Source: CAYWGR01 sp964458015
GTDB lineage: Bacteria > Planctomycetota > Planctomycetia > Pirellulales > Thermoguttaceae
Direction of reading: 5' to 3'
DNA length: 7,644 nucleotides
NCBI GenBank assembly: GCA_964458015.1
Contig: CAYWGR010000222.1
Span: forward strand, 1-7,644
The position numbers and the translations under genes are program-made. This document shows, in pieces, positions 1 through 4,997 of this stretch; the stretch's first letter is position 1; each line of letters starts with the position of its first letter. The notes beneath the pieces were generated by a model. That model saw nothing but the letters and a program-made list of their open reading frames with translations, searched no databases and was not told the origin of the DNA.

Positions 1-44
1 CCGGTGTTTTCTACTTGACAATTAAGACAGTCGCTCACCCCCGG

Positions 45-70
45 CCCCTCTCCCGCAAGCGGGCGAGGGG
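45..70. repeat. GC-rich hairpin, probable dispersed intergenic repeat
   Basis: CCCCTC (45-50) pairs with GAGGGG (65-70), and CCCGC (52-56) pairs with GCGGG (59-63), with one T/C mismatch between the two blocks. The sequence AGATTGTTTT follows at 71-80, so on the plus strand this could act as a terminator for a gene left of the window. From memory, hairpins of this type recur between genes in planctomycete and other genomes, so a dispersed repeat is an equally good reading. Confidence 0.45.
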
Positions 71-86
71 AGATTGTTTTCACTAG

Positions 87-155
87 CCCCTGCCCCCTCC
101 TTACCGGCCACTGACCACTTTTCCTGAACCCTGACCTCTGAACTCTGAACCCTGT
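87..155. repeat. Dispersed CCTTAC-GGCCACTGACCAC / CTGAACCCTGACC repeat
   Basis: A pyrimidine-rich low-complexity stretch. It combines CCCTCCTTACCGGCCACTG with short tandem variants of CTGAACCCTGA, CCTCTGAACT and CTGAACCCTG. The reverse complement of the other window edge (7583-7644) carries the same elements: CCCTCCTTAC, then GGCCACTG blocks, then GACCACT. The two are therefore inverted copies of one family about 7.5 kb apart. No gene is visible here. Confidence 0.6.
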
Positions 156-160
156 CCCCC

Positions 161-199
161 AAGAAACACAAACGGCCCGGTTTTTTGAGGACCGGGCCG
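161..199 (-). terminator. Intrinsic terminator of the Cys-rich repeat gene
   Basis: CGGCCCGGT (173-181) and ACCGGGCCG (191-199) form a perfect 9-bp stem around a 9-base loop. Read on the minus strand, the stem is followed by TTTGTTTCTTGG, a discontinuous U-tract. It lies about 70 bases after the TAA of the minus-strand gene at 271-1015, as expected for its transcript end. Confidence 0.75.
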
Positions 200-270
200 C
201 TTGAGTTTATCGTAGTGGAGCCTGCTCAAACTCGGATCGGGGATGGGTTTGAGTGAAGACTCTTACGAGC

Positions 271-1015
271 TTACTTGCAGGCGGGTGCACAGCAAGCCGG
301 AGCGCAGGCCTTGGGAGCTTCGCAAGCCTTCACGGCTTCGCAGCAAGCAACCTTGCAAACCTTCGGACGGCAGCAGCGAACCTTGCGGCAACGCTCTTTG
401 GGGCAGCAAGTCGCCGGGGCGCNNNNNNNNNNNNNNNNNNNNNNNNNNNNNNNNNNNNNNNNNNNNNNNNNNNNNNNNNNNNNNNNNNNNNNNNNNNNNN
501 NNNNNNNNNNNNNNNNNNNNNNAGGCCTTCACTTCCTCGCAAGCCTTCGGCGCTTCACATGCCTTGGGAGCTTCGCAAGCCTTGGGGGCTTCGCAGCAAG
601 CCACTTTTTCGCAGCAAGCTACTTTGCAGCAACGAACCTTGCGGCAACGCTCTTTGCGGCAACGCTCTTTGGGGCAGCAAGTCGCCGGGGCGCAGGCCTT
701 CACTTCCTCGCAAGCCTTCGGCGCTTCACATGCCTTGGGAGCTTCGCAGCAAGCCACTTTTTCGCAGCAAGCTACTTTGCAGCAACGAACCTTCCGGCAA
801 CGCTCTTTACGGCAACGCTCCTTGCATACTTTCTCGCAGCAAGCAACGGGTTCACAAGCCTTCGGGGCACAAGCGGCTGGCGCACAAGCAGCGGGCGCAC
901 ATGCGGCTGGCTCACAACAGCCTTTGCCAAAAAGACTTGCCTGGGCGTTGGAAACGCTGATCACGGCCACGATGGCGGCAGCGGTCAACGTCGACAACAA
1001 GATACGACGGTACAT
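271..1015 (-). CDS. Secreted cysteine-rich repeat protein (function unknown, interrupted by assembly gap)
   Basis: I do not recognise a named family. The start is the ATG at 1013-1015, preceded on its strand by AAGGAG (1023-1028) seven bases upstream. An in-frame upstream start at 1087 lacks such a site and would bury the signal peptide. Residues 1-26 are a classic Sec signal ending in NAQA. The mature chain is almost only Cys, Ala, Lys, Glu, Pro, Arg and Val: blocks such as CAPAAC, KERCRKERCRKVRCC, KVACCEKVACC and CEAPKACEAPKAC recur in order. About 47 of roughly 188 mature residues are Cys. The frame is lost across the 100-N gap, but removing the Ns restores an open frame of 214 residues ending at TAA (271-273), with the junction codon reading TGC (Cys). 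A disulfide-linked envelope protein is plausible, since planctomycete cell walls are reported rich in cystine and proline. Metal binding is an alternative. Both are inference. Confidence 0.8.
423..522. other. Assembly gap of 100 Ns inside the Cys-rich repeat gene
   Basis: Exactly 100 Ns, the usual placeholder for a gap of unknown size. The 35 bases left of the gap (388-422) are identical to 659-693, and the bases to its right (from 523) match those from 694. The gap therefore sits exactly on a repeat-unit junction. The true missing sequence could be zero or one or more repeat units, provided the total is a multiple of three. Confidence 0.95.
523..822 (-). repeat. Tandem repeat of 171 bp within the Cys-rich gene
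   Basis: Unit one spans 523-693 (57 codons) and unit two begins at 694 with the same AGGCCTTCACTTCC start. Unit two lacks 18 bp present in unit one, which removes one CEAPKA hexapeptide. It then diverges slightly at ACCTTCCGG and TTTACGG and ends near 822. A terminal partial unit is visible left of the gap (374-422) and lacks one 15-bp RCRKE-type block. Both length differences are multiples of three, as expected if slippage is filtered for an open frame. Confidence 0.9.
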
Positions 1016-1058
1016 GGGGATACTCCTTGTTAGAAAAACCCTTAAGGGGAACTCACGC

Positions 1059-1087
1059 AATTTAGTGTGTTTAGGAAATGTGCTCAA
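1059..1087 (-). promoter_or_regulatory. Candidate sigma70-type promoter of the Cys-rich gene
   Basis: On the minus strand, TTGAGC (1082-1087) and TAAATT (1059-1064) are 17 bases apart and each matches its consensus at four of six positions. The predicted start would leave a leader of about 35-40 bases containing the AAGGAG ribosome site. The leader also holds the perfect palindrome CCCTTAAGGG (1039-1048) followed on that strand by TTTTT. Planctomycete promoters are poorly conserved, so this is tentative. Confidence 0.35.
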
Positions 1088-1365
1088 AGTCTAAGAGGTG
1101 CTATCGTCGTGAATTCCTTGCCGTCCTTAGCCAGACAGCCCAATTCCGCCAAAACATTTTTGTCCCGTGGTTTGTTTGCGCCGCCCATGCCTTGCGTATC
1201 AACTTTCGGGGCTAAAGCCGTTCGAAACGGATATTACAGTCCTCTTTGGGGGCTTAGCAAAAAACAACAGGAGAAAAGGGCTCATTTTTCCAAAGCATTA
1301 GGACGTAGTGAAGCATTGAGTATGCAACAAATAATGAAAATGCTGAAAATGCAGGCCAGAGACCA

Positions 1366-1518
1366 CCCTGCAACAGGGTTATGCAGACATGCTCATCCTA
1401 CCTTATGGGTAAACGCAACCTATGTTTTCCTGTAGGACGTGGGATGCCTTTCCGCCCAAGCTCTCCGTCGAGAAAGCTTGGTAAAAGGGTGAGTGCAACG
1501 CAGCTTACGCACTGTTGC
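1366..1518 (+). other. Hairpin-rich stretch, candidate structured leader or small RNA
   Basis: Several stems can be drawn. CCCTG-CAA-CAGGG lies at 1366-1378. TCCTAC (1395-1400) pairs with GTAGGA (1433-1438). CCAAGCT (1456-1462) pairs with AGCTTGG (1475-1481), enclosing CTC-CGTC-GAG. Two mutually exclusive stems follow: AGTGC (1492-1496) with GCACT (1509-1513), or GCAAC (1495-1499) with GTTGC (1514-1518). The density and the switch-like pair suggest a structured RNA on the plus strand, upstream of the Hpt gene. I cannot match it to a known riboswitch, and short stems arise by chance, so confidence is low. Confidence 0.3.
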
Positions 1519-1537
1519 GGCTACCGAATGCCAGTTA

Positions 1538-1566
1538 TTGCGAATCTGAGATCTCTAGTTTAAAAC
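1538..1566 (+). promoter_or_regulatory. Candidate promoter of the Hpt gene
   Basis: TTGCGA (1538-1543) and TAAAAC (1561-1566) are 17 bases apart, each with four of six consensus matches. This predicts a leader of roughly 20-25 bases. The spacer and -10 box coincide with the palindromes GAGATCTC and TAGTTT-A-AAACTA, which could be an operator. If this promoter is the real one, the hairpins at 1366-1518 are not part of the hpt transcript. Confidence 0.3.
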
Positions 1567-1595
1567 TATCAAATCCGTAAACTGGGAAAGCGATT

Positions 1596-1931
1596 ATGAA
1601 TCCAGCAATTGTTGAGCATGACTACATCTATTCACGGTTGGCGGACGATCCGGATTTGCGCGAGATCGTTGATATGTTTGCCGAAGAGATGCCAGATCGG
1701 ATTGCAACCGTGCTCGATCAACTAAACAAAGCGGATTGGGAAGGCTTGCGTCGCACGGCCCATCAACTGAAGGGTGCCGCCGGCAGTTATGGTTTCGATG
1801 CGGTTTCGCCCAGTGCGGGCAAAGTCGAATCCGCCCTGATGAAAAACGAGCCGGAAGAGCAGATCCGCAGTTTAGTGGACTCACTGGTCGAAATGTGCTG
1901 CCGCGTCCGCGGCGGATTGCCGCAGCCGTAA
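1596..1931 (+). CDS. Stand-alone Hpt (histidine phosphotransfer) protein
   Basis: A 111-residue cytoplasmic protein made of a single Hpt domain. Hpt proteins carry phosphate on a histidine between the receiver domains of phosphorelays. The signature AHQLKGAAGSYGF lies at residues 55-67, with His56 as the phosphoacceptor and the expected Lys59 and Gly60 after it. The preceding helices (LREIVDMFAEEMPDRIATVL, residues 21-40) match the family's four-helix bundle, and the length is normal for a free-standing domain. The ATG at 1596 has a weak GGGAA ribosome site (1584-1588). No kinase or response regulator lies beside it, so its partners are probably encoded elsewhere. The last residues (RGGLPQP) lie beyond the domain. 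The gene ends 20 bases before a strong terminator and appears monocistronic. Confidence 0.9.
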   Translation: MNPAIVEHDYIYSRLADDPDLREIVDMFAEEMPDRIATVLDQLNKADWEGLRRTAHQLKGAAGSYGFDAVSPSAGKVESALMKNEPEEQIRSLVDSLVEMCCRVRGGLPQP

Positions 1932-1950
1932 GGGTAATGGCAAGAAATAC

Positions 1951-1992
1951 AAAACGCATAGGGGATGCCAATGGATCCTCTATGCGTTTTTT
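1951..1992 (+). terminator. Strong bidirectional terminator between the convergent hpt and PGK-like genes
   Basis: AAAACGCATAGGGGAT (1951-1966) pairs over 16 positions with ATCCTCTATGCGTTTT (1975-1990), with a single G-U pair, around an 8-base loop. Six Ts (1987-1992) follow on the plus strand, and a TTTTGTATTTCTT tract follows on the minus strand, so it can stop both genes. A third copy of the arm core, CTATGCGTTA (2003-2012), overlaps the stop codon of the minus-strand gene. Confidence 0.9.
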
Positions 1993-2009
1993 ATTGGATA
2001 AACTATGCG

Positions 2010-3404
2010 TTACTTAACAGCGGCCATCCGCAGGGCCACGAGATAGGGCACCGGCTCGCTGCCGAGGGCGTTTAGGACCGTGCCGCCGGCGGTGAAGCAG
2101 TAGGTGACCCAGTCGGGCTGGCCGTACTTCTCGAGCGATGTGCCGCCTTCGCCGCCGCCGATGTAGACCTTGATGCCTGCATCGGTCAAGCGTTTGAGTT
2201 GGGGAATGAACTTCTTCGTGCCGGACTCGAAACGCGGGTCCTCGAACATGCCGAACACACCGTTATGGAAGACCACGGCGGCGGGTTTATCGTTCTTATG
2301 CTCGGCAATGAAATCGCTCACTACCTTCTCATACAGGGCACTCGAGGCCGGGCCAACGTCGAATTGCTGGTTGCCGGCGCCGATGGCGTTTGAAACCTGG
2401 CCGTCTTGCAGCACGAAATCGACCGGCAAGATGAATTCGATGCCCTTGGTGCGGCCGTCGGTAATCATCTTCTTCGCCTGCTCGATACGCTCTTGCGGGA
2501 TGTAGTAGGGTTTGTCCTTGTGGGCGGGATCTTGCGACAGGCCGAGGTCGAACGGCTTGCCTTCCAGGTCGCAGGCCGCTTTCTTCAAGGCCGCAGCCAA
2601 GGAACCGGCTGCAATCACCTTGCGAATTTTGCCGCGGGCGATCATCGCTTCGAGGTCGTCAAGTTTGTCGATCTTCAGACCGCTGAAAATGACCATCTGG
2701 GCATTCATGCATTCGCGCAAGTGGCCGTCGAACTGCTCGGCTTCGTAGATGCCGAGAGCGACTTTATCCATCGCTGCGGGCACCACGACGCTGGATGCGT
2801 CGAGACTGCCGGCCGAGAACGCCTCGTGGACGTAGACCTTGGCCACCTTGGCGGCGAACTCGTTGGCAAGCGTGGCCAGTTTGTCGGCCAGCTTGTCGAC
2901 GTCGGCCGGCTTGGCTTTCCAAAGCACGCGCTCGATGTCGTATTTGCGGGTGTTTTGCAGCATGATGACGCTGCCCGGTGCTGCGTCGGCAATCGTCTTG
3001 GCCACTTCGTCCTTGATGGTCGTGGTGGCAGGATCGAGCCAATCCTCGATGAAGGTCACTTTGCAGCCGAGGATTTCGCCCAAGCGAGCGGCGACCTTGG
3101 CAAGCGACTTTTCCGGCTCGCGGCCGACGTGACCAAAAATGATTTGCTTCCAGCCGCGATCTTGGCCGAACTTGATGGTGTCTTTCATCGAACGCAGGCG
3201 GATGTCGCCGTCACCGATGTTGGGACCGGGCTTAGCATCGGTGTCGCCGCGAACCAGAACCGGCGTGCCGCTGGGCAGATTGGCCAGGGCTTCGAGCCGG
3301 GGAATGCTCTTCAGGTATTCTTCCAACGTCAATCGGGGCTCGCTCGGATCGGCACCCATCAGCTTCCGGCACCAGGTGGCCATTGTTTCGGTCGTAATCG
3401 CCAT
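2010..3404 (-). CDS. Divergent phosphoglycerate kinase family protein
   Basis: A 464-residue protein with the PGK family architecture but altered signatures. PGK transfers phosphate between 1,3-bisphosphoglycerate and ADP in glycolysis and the Calvin cycle. Family landmarks in order: VLVRGDTD (49-56; canonical RVDFN), RLRS (69-72), GHVGRE (91-96; canonical SHLGRP), LQNTRKY (149-155; canonical LENxRF), FSGLK (240-244; canonical GGAKV), ILPVDFV (325-331), FDVGP (348-352), NGVFGMFE (381-388; canonical GPMGVFE) and GGGEGGTS (416-423; canonical GGGDTA). VHEAFSAGSLDAS (192-204) replaces the canonical DAFGTAHRAHAS and has lost its His and Arg. It is longer than the usual ~390-400 residues because of an N-terminal extension of about 40. 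The start has GGAG (3412-3415) seven bases upstream. Family membership is clear. True PGK activity is uncertain, and a canonical pgk elsewhere in the genome would be expected, so I give no gene symbol. Confidence 0.85.
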   Translation of the reverse strand: MAITTETMATWCRKLMGADPSEPRLTLEEYLKSIPRLEALANLPSGTPVLVRGDTDAKPGPNIGDGDIRLRSMKDTIKFGQDRGWKQIIFGHVGREPEKSLAKVAARLGEILGCKVTFIEDWLDPATTTIKDEVAKTIADAAPGSVIMLQNTRKYDIERVLWKAKPADVDKLADKLATLANEFAAKVAKVYVHEAFSAGSLDASSVVVPAAMDKVALGIYEAEQFDGHLRECMNAQMVIFSGLKIDKLDDLEAMIARGKIRKVIAAGSLAAALKKAACDLEGKPFDLGLSQDPAHKDKPYYIPQERIEQAKKMITDGRTKGIEFILPVDFVLQDGQVSNAIGAGNQQFDVGPASSALYEKVVSDFIAEHKNDKPAAVVFHNGVFGMFEDPRFESGTKKFIPQLKRLTDAGIKVYIGGGEGGTSLEKYGQPDWVTYCFTAGGTVLNALGSEPVPYLVALRMAAVK

Positions 3405-3496
3405 TGTGTTGCTCCGTTTTCTAACTAAAAAACAAAATGTCCTGCGGTCTGGCTCCCAAGCCCCTGCTTAGGAACTCCATACAAACCTTAGAAGGC

Positions 3497-3656
3497 GTTC
3501 CGAAGCCGGAGCTTCGGAACGAGATTATGGTTGAATAATACGAGGTTGTGGTTGAATATCACGAGGTTATTGTGCTCCGAAGCTGGAGCTTCGGTATTAA
3601 GTTGTGGGAAATGTAACGCGGTTATTGCGTTCCGAAGCCGGAGCTTCGGAACGAGA
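3497..3656. repeat. Cluster of three palindromic repeats (GTTCCGAAGC / GCTTCGGAAC)
   Basis: Copy one has perfect 10-bp arms at 3497-3506 and 3511-3520 around CGGA. Copy two (3577-3594) keeps a 7-bp stem with loop TGGA. Copy three (3629-3652) is identical to copy one in arms and loop. Between them runs an imperfect ~21-bp tandem motif of the form ACGAGGTTNTGGTTGAATA (3519-3539, 3540-3560, then decaying). No T-run follows any stem on either strand, so these are not typical terminators. They lie between aroC and the PGK-like gene, on the transcript if both are co-transcribed. From memory such palindromes are scattered in many copies in planctomycete genomes. Confidence 0.85.
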
Positions 3657-3675
3657 TTAAATGTTTCAATTTTGG

Positions 3676-3867
3676 TCACTGTTTCAATTTATTTTGAGCC
3701 AACTCGTGGAACAGGTTCCAACGAGCTTGCATTTCTTCGAGGCTGTCGCCGCCGTAACGTTCGACCATCGCCCGGGCAATCTCGAACGCAACGACGTTTT
3801 CGACGACGCAACTGGCAGCCGCGAAGGCGCAGAAGTCGCTGCGTTCATACGAGGCTTTGTCAGACTG
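3676..3867 (-). pseudogene. aroC: Chorismate synthase C-terminal part, stranded behind an in-frame stop
   Basis: This stretch directly continues the reading frame of the aroC segment after its TAA. It encodes 63 residues (QSDKASYERSDFC at the start, ERYGGDSLEEM further on, ending HELAQNKLKQ) before TGA at 3676-3678. YERSD followed by a helix and GGDSLEE is the normal end of chorismate synthases. The Asp of ERSD (residue 330 of the full frame) corresponds, as far as I can judge, to the conserved aspartate implicated in catalysis. There is no frameshift and no further stop, so only the single TAA separates this part from the rest. An 11-bp direct repeat, TGTTTCAATTT (3662-3672 and 3680-3690), flanks the final stop. 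Confidence 0.85.
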
Positions 3868-4824
3868 TTAAGTCTCGAGAATCACCGACACAACCGGTTG
3901 GGCAAGCGTGCTAATCGGTTTCAGTGCGGCACGAACCACAATCGGCTGGGTGTTGCTCATGCCTGCTTCCAAACCGCCGGCATTGTTCGTCGGTCTGGTA
4001 AAACCAAGCGAAGGCGCATCACGAAGAGCCGCATCGTAGTGGATGGGATCGTGAACCTTCGAGCCGGGGTATCGAGCAACGTCGAAGCCCATGCCAAACT
4101 CAACGCCCTTGATCGCTTGGACCGACATAACGGCTTGGGCTAACAAGCCATCGAGTTTTTTATCCCACTGCGTATGCGATCCGAGGCCGAACGGCAGACC
4201 TTCGACGCGCACTTCGATGATGCCGCCGAGCGTGTCGCCCTGTTTGCGGGCATCGTCGATGAGCAATTTGATCTCGGCGTCCTGGTCTGGGTTGAGCGCG
4301 TACAGTTCGCTCTTATCTCGCAACGCCCGATGTTGCTGCAAGTCTCCCGGTTGCGACTGAATCGCTACCGGGCCTACCTGCACAACGTAGCCGAAGACCG
4401 TGATGTTGAACGCATCGAGCAACTGCTTGGCCAAAGCGCCGGCAGCAACCCTTGCGGTCGTTTCACGAGCGCTGGCCCGTTCTAAAATGCCGCGGATCGA
4501 GCCGAGATGCTTGATCGAGCCGCAGAGATCGCCATGGCCCGGCCGGGGTCGAGGCAGATCGTCCATTTTCTCGATCTTGTAATCGTGATTGGGAACCAGG
4601 AGGACAATGGGACTACCGATCGAATGCCCTCGCCAAACGCCGCTGAGGATATCGGCCTTGTCAGTCTCGAGCAATTGGCGCCCGCCGCGGCCATAGCCCC
4701 CCTGACGGCGACGCAACTCGACGTTGATCCCCTCTTCATGAAGTTCGACGCCTGCGGGAAAGCCGTCGATCCAGGCCACGAGGGCCTTGCCATGCGATTC
4801 ACCAGCGGTGTAGTAGCGTAACAT
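3868..4824 (-). CDS. aroC: Chorismate synthase, truncated by in-frame TAA (318 of about 382 residues)
   Basis: Chorismate synthase makes chorismate from 5-enolpyruvylshikimate-3-phosphate with reduced FMN, the last step of the shikimate pathway in the cytoplasm. Visible signatures: GESHG (8-12, catalytic His11), RPGHGDL (94-100, His97), ERASARETTARVAAGA (115-130), RVEGLPFGLGSHTQWD (206-221), AIKGVEFGMGF (237-247) and GGLEAGMSN (283-291). Then comes KPISTL and, after ILET, the stop at 3868-3870. The ATG at 4824 begins MLRYYTAGESHG as in the family. A TTG 18 bases upstream would only add VKLAT. No clear ribosome site is present, but TAAAAT (4833-4838, minus strand) would place a transcript start near the ATG, so a leaderless mRNA is possible. 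Codons after TAA remain homologous. A change from AAA (Lys) to TAA is the simplest explanation. Without the tail the enzyme would be expected to be inactive. Confidence 0.92.
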   Translation of the reverse strand: MLRYYTAGESHGKALVAWIDGFPAGVELHEEGINVELRRRQGGYGRGGRQLLETDKADILSGVWRGHSIGSPIVLLVPNHDYKIEKMDDLPRPRPGHGDLCGSIKHLGSIRGILERASARETTARVAAGALAKQLLDAFNITVFGYVVQVGPVAIQSQPGDLQQHRALRDKSELYALNPDQDAEIKLLIDDARKQGDTLGGIIEVRVEGLPFGLGSHTQWDKKLDGLLAQAVMSVQAIKGVEFGMGFDVARYPGSKVHDPIHYDAALRDAPSLGFTRPTNNAGGLEAGMSNTQPIVVRAALKPISTLAQPVVSVILET

Positions 4825-4997
4825 GGTGGCCAATTTTACCAAACCTTGGCAGCAGGAACAGGTAGGGGGCGCGACTGCAAAGCCTCAACAAAGCGGCCAT
4901 TACTCTTGCAGCAGACGGCAATACTCGTTATTAGCATCCATTTCTTGTCTGCGCAGAGATTCCCAGGGCGGTTTTCTCGGAATGCGGCTTGTCTATT
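4825..4997. promoter_or_regulatory. Divergent promoter region between aroC and the DUF4105 gene
   Basis: The two genes diverge across 173 bases. On the plus strand, TTGCAG (4906-4911) and TATTAG (4929-4934) are 17 bases apart but match weakly, and would give a leader of about 57 bases. On the minus strand, TAAAAT (4833-4838) is a good -10 box without a recognisable -35. No structured element was seen. These are low-confidence calls. Confidence 0.25.

Larger units (their letters stand above)
1016..1595. other. Divergent intergenic region, no convincing gene
   Basis: It separates the Cys-rich gene (-) from the Hpt gene (+). The open frames within it (starting at 1067 and 1381, plus strand) show no family signature, signal peptide or good ribosome site. 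The region holds the leader and candidate promoter of the left gene (1016-1087), a small hairpin CCGTT-CGA-AACGG (1218-1230), and a hairpin-rich stretch (1366-1518). Just before the Hpt gene come two palindromes, GAGATCTC (1548-1555) and TAGTTT-A-AAACTA (1556-1568). Confidence 0.6.

Noticed and set aside
15..43. Promoter with a perfect TTGACA at 15-20
   Set aside because: No -10-like hexamer follows at 16-18 bases, and no plus-strand gene lies downstream before the minus-strand gene.
243..1094. Plus-strand frames across the Cys-rich repeat (three overlapping)
   Set aside because: Repetitive DNA stays open in several frames; only the minus-strand frame has a signal peptide, ribosome site and terminator.
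1405..1530. Cyclic-di-GMP (GEMM-I) riboswitch before the Hpt gene
   Set aside because: GCAACC, GGACG and GCTACCGA are loosely reminiscent, but the conserved GCAAACC and GACGCAAAGCC core is absent.
1067..1563. Plus-strand small frames of 122 and 60 residues
   Set aside because: No homology recognised, no ribosome site, and they cross the hairpin-rich intergenic stretch.
2406..3428. 340-residue plus-strand open frame antisense to the PGK-like gene
   Set aside because: The minus strand carries the ordered PGK motifs and a good ribosome site; the antisense frame has no family features and is a product of GC-biased third positions.
3488..3679. 63-residue minus-strand frame with NLVPKLRLRN at both ends
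   Set aside because: It is a translation of the palindromic repeats, not a gene.
3840..3880. Frameshift in aroC
   Set aside because: Translating codon by codon shows the C-terminal homology stays in the same frame on both sides of TAA, so the lesion is a nonsense codon.
3661..4143. 160-residue plus-strand frame over the aroC end
   Set aside because: It is antisense to conserved chorismate synthase sequence, including the YERSD and GGDSLEE blocks.
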